Positions 58,700-64,000 of a DNA stretch of 64,000 nt are shown here, in pieces. The notes beneath the pieces were generated by a model. The model had not been told where the DNA came from and ran no database searches. It worked only from the letters and a program-made list of their open reading frames with translations. Origin of the DNA: Odontocerum albicorne (taxonomy: Eukaryota; Arthropoda; Insecta; Trichoptera; Odontoceridae); contig OX463844.1 of the NCBI GenBank assembly GCA_949825065.1, forward strand, positions 33,085,414 to 33,149,413, in the 5' to 3' direction. Numbering within the stretch: position 1 is the first letter of the stretch; each line of letters begins with the position of its first letter. The position numbers and the translations under genes were made by a program.

Positions 58700-58960
58700 A
58701 ACAGTGGTGAATGTAAAATAAAAAGTGTTTATTTGTTTTATTAAAACAAATGGTAATTGGTTTAATCAAACACTGTTTATTCCACTTAATATAATGGTCT
58801 AACCCTACCGGTTTCAAGGTTTTTACATCATCATCAAGGGAGCACAAACAAGACTTCCGGAAAGGTTATATCGTTATATAAAGTAGTATAAACAGTGTTT
58901 TGCTAAACAAATTACAATCTCTTTAAACCTCCACAGTGTTAATGCCTTAACTATTGATAT
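58700..58960 (-). repeat. Dispersed repeat with GAAAC/CTTGATGA core
   Basis: The minus strand has cccttgatgatgatg followed 14 nt later by ttgaaaccgg, a decayed hammerhead-like arrangement (58811-58838), and it shares ctttaaacctccacagtgtt (58920-58939) with 39265-39285. It may be a Penelope-like terminal repeat; no protein is seen. Confidence 0.35.
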
Positions 58961-59574
58961 TGTATACAAAATTGTTATGAAAAATTTCCGTGTCCGGACC
59001 ATCAATTTTATTATGCTGTGTTTCTACCAGGAGGCAACAGATATCGCACTATTGTTCGCATTAATCAGGTCCTGTCCAGAGTATGTGGTCCCGAAGCTGG
59101 GACAAACTGGCACGTGTAGGGAATTCTGTACGTATATCTCTAAAATCACATCAATGCTTCATCCGTTCAAGAAACCCAATCTCTACATGTTCACTTTGCA
59201 TCTAGCCACCCCTACTAAGAATCTATCGAGTGTTTAGTTTGTCTCCGAGAGCTCCATCCAGTCATCAGTTGTTTTTTCTTTGCACTTCAGAAAAAAATGC
59301 TTTATCCCGAACAATCGTTAGTTCTTGCACTCTCTTCGAGAAACTATTTCTCGATTTCAATCTCGGTATTGCTGACTGGTGATCATATTAAAGGCTTCTT
59401 GGGTCCTGGACTTGTTTTGTTATTTTTATGTCAGCTATAAAATTTCTACGGATCTCAAGTAGGGCGATACTGATCAATTGCTACATTTTCTCCACTGTTG
59501 TTGCTTTTAAATATCCTGTTATTATATTCCCGGTTTCGTATATCGCGACGTTCACCTTTTAGCATGTGAGGAGA

Positions 59575-59690
59575 TACTCCAAACGGGAATCCTTTTCAAA
59601 ATAAATTAGGTTCCAACGGGAATTGAATCCGTGACCCTCGGGCTGAGAGACAGGTGACTTTGCAACTATGACACGGAGGTTGGCATTGGT
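59575..59690 (-). mobile_element. tRNA-derived SINE, family 1, head
   Basis: Minus strand: acctccgtgtcatagttgca, cctgtctctcagcccgaggg, gattcaattcccgttggaac. It matches the head of the copy at 7320-7440 block by block. The LINE-like tail is missing. Confidence 0.65.
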
Positions 59691-60084
59691 ATGTTTCTCC
59701 CCATCATTGATATTATTAAACCAATTTATAATATGTTTTTTTTTCATTTGTATTTTTGCCCAATTTATTGAAAAAAAGAAGTAGAAAAATAATGGAAAAT
59801 TTATTGGACACCGTCTTTTCTCGAGAAATGATCTTTGAATGGTGATTAAAAACCGCCGTTTGTGAATAAAGACAGAATAATGTATTTTAATACCATCATT
59901 AGAGTTGGGTCTATATCAAGATATATTTTTCTATTTTAACTTCTGAAAATAATAACTGATAACTTAGTAAGATTGTAGACTCTCTTTGTGCAAATGCTAA
60001 TATTTTTTTTTATCTGCATCGTGCATTTAATGGCCGCGCCGCGCGAAATGCTAAATTAATCAAAAAGCTATAATGTGTATTTGC

Positions 60085-60605
60085 CAACTGGAAAATTTAA
60101 CAAGAGAGTAAAATCTGGCAGCTTATAATGGAATCTTGATCAAAACATTACTTGGACGTGGCAACAGTGATAAAAATAAGATAAATACGGTAGAAACGAG
60201 AGCGTTGCTTAGAGCTATATAGAAAAACAAAGTATGATAGAATAAAGAATAAGGACGTGAAAAATGATGGTTGAAAGAAGATGTATCGTTTAATATGAAG
60301 AAAAAAGCATGGAAATTGATTAGCCACGTGGAAAGAATGAATTATGAAAGATTCACACAAATAATATTATATAAAAGAGTAGTATAAAAAGTAAAACTCT
60401 TTAGAAAGATCTATTATAGAAAACGTGACATGACCAAATGAATCAAATTCTAATAGAGGGAAAAGGAAATTCCTTAATAACAGGAAAGTATACTTAACGA
60501 AATGGATGGACATTGCAGAAGCGAAAGATGTGTACCAGGGTAGAATGAAGCGGAGTTCTAGTATCTTTGCCTACCACAAGCGTGATGATAGTGAAGGATT
60601 GAAAT
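60085..60605 (+). pseudogene. LINE family A copy, long
   Basis: The plus strand keeps the block order from NLAAYNGILIKTLLG through a MKKKAWKLISHVERMNYERF segment to WMDIAEAKDVYQGRMKRSSS. Stops and shifts are throughout. Confidence 0.65.
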
Positions 60606-60929
60606 ATGTATTTAGTTCCATTATACACTAGTTTCGTTTTATATGGTATTTTTTTCTTGTGCTAGATATTAATAATTTAAATTATTCGTTAAAACTACAA
60701 AATATGCATGTTTTTGAAATTGTGTTTTTCATTTTGCGACTATTCTTCATAGCCATCATAGCGATTATAAAAATGTGTAATATATCCATTTTCATATTTG
60801 TTTTAGGTGTATAAATCGATTTTCAACTACGTGGAGAAAAGTAAATTTAATGCACGTGTTCGAACTATCCAAATTTTTCTTCACTAACCGCTACTAGGGA
60901 GTGCTTTTAAGAAAAGGGATAATTCCACG

Positions 60930-61030
60930 GCCACTTCCATTTCACTGAGCCGCCTCCACCCACTTGCCCCGTGGTCACTTGAATGTTCCCGCTGACGTCA
61001 CGCGAGATCCTTTTTAGCAGCTGTTCTCAA
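60930..61030. promoter_or_regulatory. GC-rich patch with CRE palindrome
   Basis: About 100 bp clearly richer in GC than its surroundings, with a perfect TGACGTCA (60993-61000) inside cgctgacgtcacgcgag. Possible promoter or enhancer; no gene is attached. Confidence 0.25.
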
Positions 61031-61690
61031 TGTTCTGCGACTTATAATGAATTCGCTCAAACTAGAGTGCTGGAAGTCAAAATGTTTCGCGAAATCTTTA
61101 ACGTTTATTTTTGAGGTAGACTTAAATGACTAAAAGGAAATTAAGTCACATCTACGAGTATTAATTCCGTTCCCGTCTAAAATACTATCAAGAAAGGTCA
61201 TATTTTATTTTTAATGCCTTACTTTCATAATTCAAAAAGGCACAAACTTTAAGTCATACTGCAAACTTCGAGATTTAAAGTCACATTTCAAAATTTTGCA
61301 GATGTAAAAAGAGTTTAATAATTGTCTATAAATCGCTACAGATTTTAAATATTGTATATTTGTTAGTAATAGCAAAAATATATGAACTTTTCATTTCAAC
61401 GCAAATTTATCAATTTATATATCCATTCTTTATGAAACTTTGTATGTTTACAAAAAATGTTAAAGTATATTTTTGAACTTAAATGTTCAATTTCGAAACG
61501 ATTTCATTTTGACTTGTCCGTTTTGCATTTAAAGTAACATACGATACTATATTCTGTGGTGATAGGAATAAAAATCAATAGGGCACTAAAACATAAGTAA
61601 TAAACCGGACTATATCAAAATCTACTAAGATAGTCCACACCACTGTTTTGTGGCCAACTTGGGAATGTTAAACACATGAATAAATAAAGA
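61030..61690. other. Unannotated AT-rich stretch
   Basis: Nothing recognisable. Confidence 0.4.
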
Positions 61691-61699
61691 TAAAACAAA

Positions 61700-61885
61700 T
61701 ATACAGAACCATTTGAGTGTAATGCGAGATATAAGATCTAAGAAAATATAGTTGGATCAAGTGAATGATATTTTAAAAGAAAGAAGCGTAGAAGAAATTC
61801 TTAGAAATCGTCCTAGTCTTATAAGATGTATGGATGGGGAAGAAGCTAAGGATGTTGTCGAGATCTAAGCTAAGGATGTTGTCTT
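61700..61885 (+). pseudogene. LINE family A copy, C-terminus
   Basis: Plus strand: LDQVNDILKERSVEEILRNR, then SLIRCMDGEEAKDVVEI. An imperfect duplication of aagctaaggatgttgtc (61845-61881) ends it, right at the junction with a mariner relic. Confidence 0.65.
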
Positions 61886-61889
61886 CTGG

Positions 61890-62402
61890 AAGGTGACCGA
61901 CGTTTGACGGTTTCCGAAATTTGTTCTGAGATAGAAATAAGTTATGGAAGCACTCAATCTATAATCACAAAGGACCTAGGATTCCGTAGTGTCTGCTCGA
62001 TGGGTCCCACGTCTTTTGACTGCAGAACAAAATTTAGCACGTTTGCATGTCTGTGAGCGGCGTTTGGCGTGGTTTGCACAAGAAGGGAACGTATTTTTGA
62101 GTCGCATCGTTGCTTGCAATGAAACTTGGGTACACCACTATCTCTTTGGGCCACTGAAAGAAGCTCTGGGAGGCTAACGATTCAACGACGACGATGAAGT
62201 AGAGGGGTTTATGTGCAATTGGCCGTCGACACAACCCAATTATTTTCACGATGACGGGATAAAAAAAACTGCCGATGCACTGGGATAAATGCATTTCTAA
62301 AGCAGGTAATTATGTAAAAAAACGATGTATACTTGGTCTTTTTCTTGCTGCAAATAAAAAAATTAAAACAAAAAACTCTCGTTAATATTTGACCCACTCT
62401 CG
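61890..62402 (+). pseudogene. mariner relic with one terminal inverted repeat
   Basis: Plus strand with frameshifts: RLTVSEICSEIEISYGSTQS, ARWVPRLLTAEQNLARLHVC, FAQEGNVFLSRIVACNETWV, then FGPLKEALGG and a C-terminal HDDGIKK-like end. The first catalytic Asp is Asn (ACNETW), and the stretch between it and the third box is deleted. The right end ctcgttaatatttgacccac through 62402 is followed by TA and looks like a TIR. The left end is lost at the LINE junction. Confidence 0.7.
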
Positions 62403-62404
62403 TA

Positions 62405-64000
62405 TGTGTCATATTATGTCCTTATTCAATAATTTGATAATATTTATAATAAGCAATCCTCCGCATTCGGAGAAGATTATCTGTCCATCTTTCGGATGAA
62501 TGACGTTTGTACGTGTTCTGATTTATAATATGCCAGTTAATACACTTCAACAAATACTTGCTTTTTTTCAGATCAAATACGAGGTTTCCATGACAAAGAG
62601 ATACTCGTACAATATACTTTCTCGTCAGTTGATATCGTATTTTTGTCCCTGTGGTCTTCGAATTTATGTGATGTGAAATATGAGTAATGGCAAAAATTAA
62701 TTTGGGATGAAATTGAGTGTTTAATTAAAAACATCTCATAAGTGAATTCACTGGAAAAATAAGTTTTCTTTTGTAAGAAGGCGTAAGTGTAATTATCACT
62801 TATGCACATCTACAGTATACGTAGTATACAATATAAAAATGTACTAAATGTAAAGAATATTCTATTGAATGACGTAGATTACGTAGATATACTATGTTAT
62901 TCAATAAAAAGAATTTTAATTTTGGTTATTTAAAATAACTATTTATTCTACAATAATACGGCTTACCAGGGATAACCATTTTATTATATTTTTTCAAGAT
63001 GTTCAAAACTCTTGATACCTACCCAGTAAATGTTATCGATTTTCCTCAAAGTTTGACATCGATCGGCTACTGCATCCGTGAGACTGATAATCTCAAAAAA
63101 TATCTGTGGCAACTATCATCAGTGCTTGGTGTTGCCATGTTATTTTGAGGCATTGCATTATCGTTGTCATTTCACAGCTTGCAGGACTTGTGTCTATCTT
63201 TTCTAAATATTTAATATTCATTAGATATGTTTTCTGAGTGTGGGTTGCCAGAGAGGTGATAACTCATAGCTGGCACCAAAGATCGAGCTGCATGAAGTTG
63301 ACGCCTGATTGATGCGTCGAAACTAGTCGAACATAAAATACTGAAATACAACAACAACCATTAGTTTTCAATCAATAATTTATATTATTTTAATTGATTT
63401 AGGAATCTCTGCGCAATTTTTTTTTATCATTTGAGCAACTGGTGTGATAATAAAACGTTTAAAGAATAAAATGAATGTATAACAACAGTTTACCCTTAAG
63501 AGTACAATATATATAAATTACGTTTATCTGACATTGTACCGAAATGCAATACAATTTCTTTCTAAGAACAGGGGTAATTCTATAGTTCACGTTCTTAGAT
63601 ATCTGTACTAGCAGACTCGCGTGCTCAGCTATAATCAAAAGCTAAAAAAGCTCTCTCCAATTACAGTTCAGAGCTTTCCTGTTCATTGCTGCTGCAAAAG
63701 TTTTCCTGTTGGCTGCTCCAAGGATAGACTTATTTTTATTTTATTCCACCACATTTCTTTTAATTGTGATTCAACTTGGTTTTTTCTAATAGTTAAGGTA
63801 TATTAAGCTTTTTGGTGGACGTTGGAAAGAAAAAAATGTTTTTATTTGCAACGGATTCTTAGGAAGCCTAATTCCAACCTTTTCTATTACTAAAGTTTTT
63901 AATGTTCCAAAAATCAATGTTTGGTTAATCACTGCTTTTTTTAGAATCACAGTTTTTATAAAACTTTCGTTGTATATAATATAAGGTGGTGGATTTATTG
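62405..64000. other. Unannotated stretch to the window end
   Basis: AT-rich. A gacgcctgattgatgcgtcg / gaaactagtcg segment at 63301-63331 resembles the CTGA...GAAAC ends seen at 6.3 and 58.8 kb but lacks a proper hammerhead core. A 61-codon frame at 63621-63806 is not recognisable. Confidence 0.35.

Noticed and set aside
63301..63331. Third hammerhead-like site
   Set aside because: It has CTGATTGA in place of CUGANGA and no stem II of useful length.

Overview
The window looks like gene-poor, AT-rich nuclear DNA of an insect. Degenerate non-LTR retrotransposon (LINE) tails, tRNA-derived SINEs, several mariner subfamilies and one Transib element fill much of it. It holds long simple-sequence tracts and two placeholder gaps of exactly 200 N. 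I see no rRNA, no complete tRNA, no bacterial-type operon and no CRISPR. The order is not resolved; the repeat content would suit Lepidoptera or a related group, but that is an impression.

Layout. 0-13 kb: a 7-copy 30-bp tandem array, LINE and SINE relics, a decayed mariner (3092-4029), a hammerhead-like motif (6253-6281), about 800 bp of (TA)n ending in a gap, more SINEs and a LINE 3' end (11.9-12.3 kb). 13.6-14.9 kb: a mariner of the cecropia type, apparently intact, with perfect 31-bp TIRs, TA target sites and an open 339-codon transposase. 15.8-17.6 kb: a Transib element (RAG1-related superfamily) with CACAGT termini, a perfect 5-bp CGGCG target duplication, and a broken transposase that keeps the N-terminal part and the C-terminal Glu region. 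18-33 kb: LINE relics, a possible secreted-peptide exon (30.1 kb), short tandem arrays and a long hairpin (33.5 kb). 34.4-36.0 kb: two internally deleted mariners 50 bp apart. 37-48 kb: SINEs (one with an expanded 17-bp minisatellite), a 5'-truncated LINE with much of its reverse transcriptase (44.3-45.4 kb) and a 549-bp Tc1/mariner deletion derivative. 49-64 kb: LINE relics, a repeat-rich open frame at 53.7 kb, the second gap, two mariner relics and SINE fragments.

The only convincingly complete gene is the mariner transposase at 13832-14851. Host exons are at best suggestive (9.2, 30.1, 53.7 and 56.6 kb). The elements interact in readable ways. SINEs share a 3' tail with a LINE in the same window, as expected for SINEs that borrow LINE machinery. 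Two copies of one mariner carry complementary deletions, one keeping the DNA-binding half and one the catalytic half. The Transib copy has lost its central catalytic block but kept its ends. Coordinates of degenerate repeats are by eye and approximate to tens of bases.
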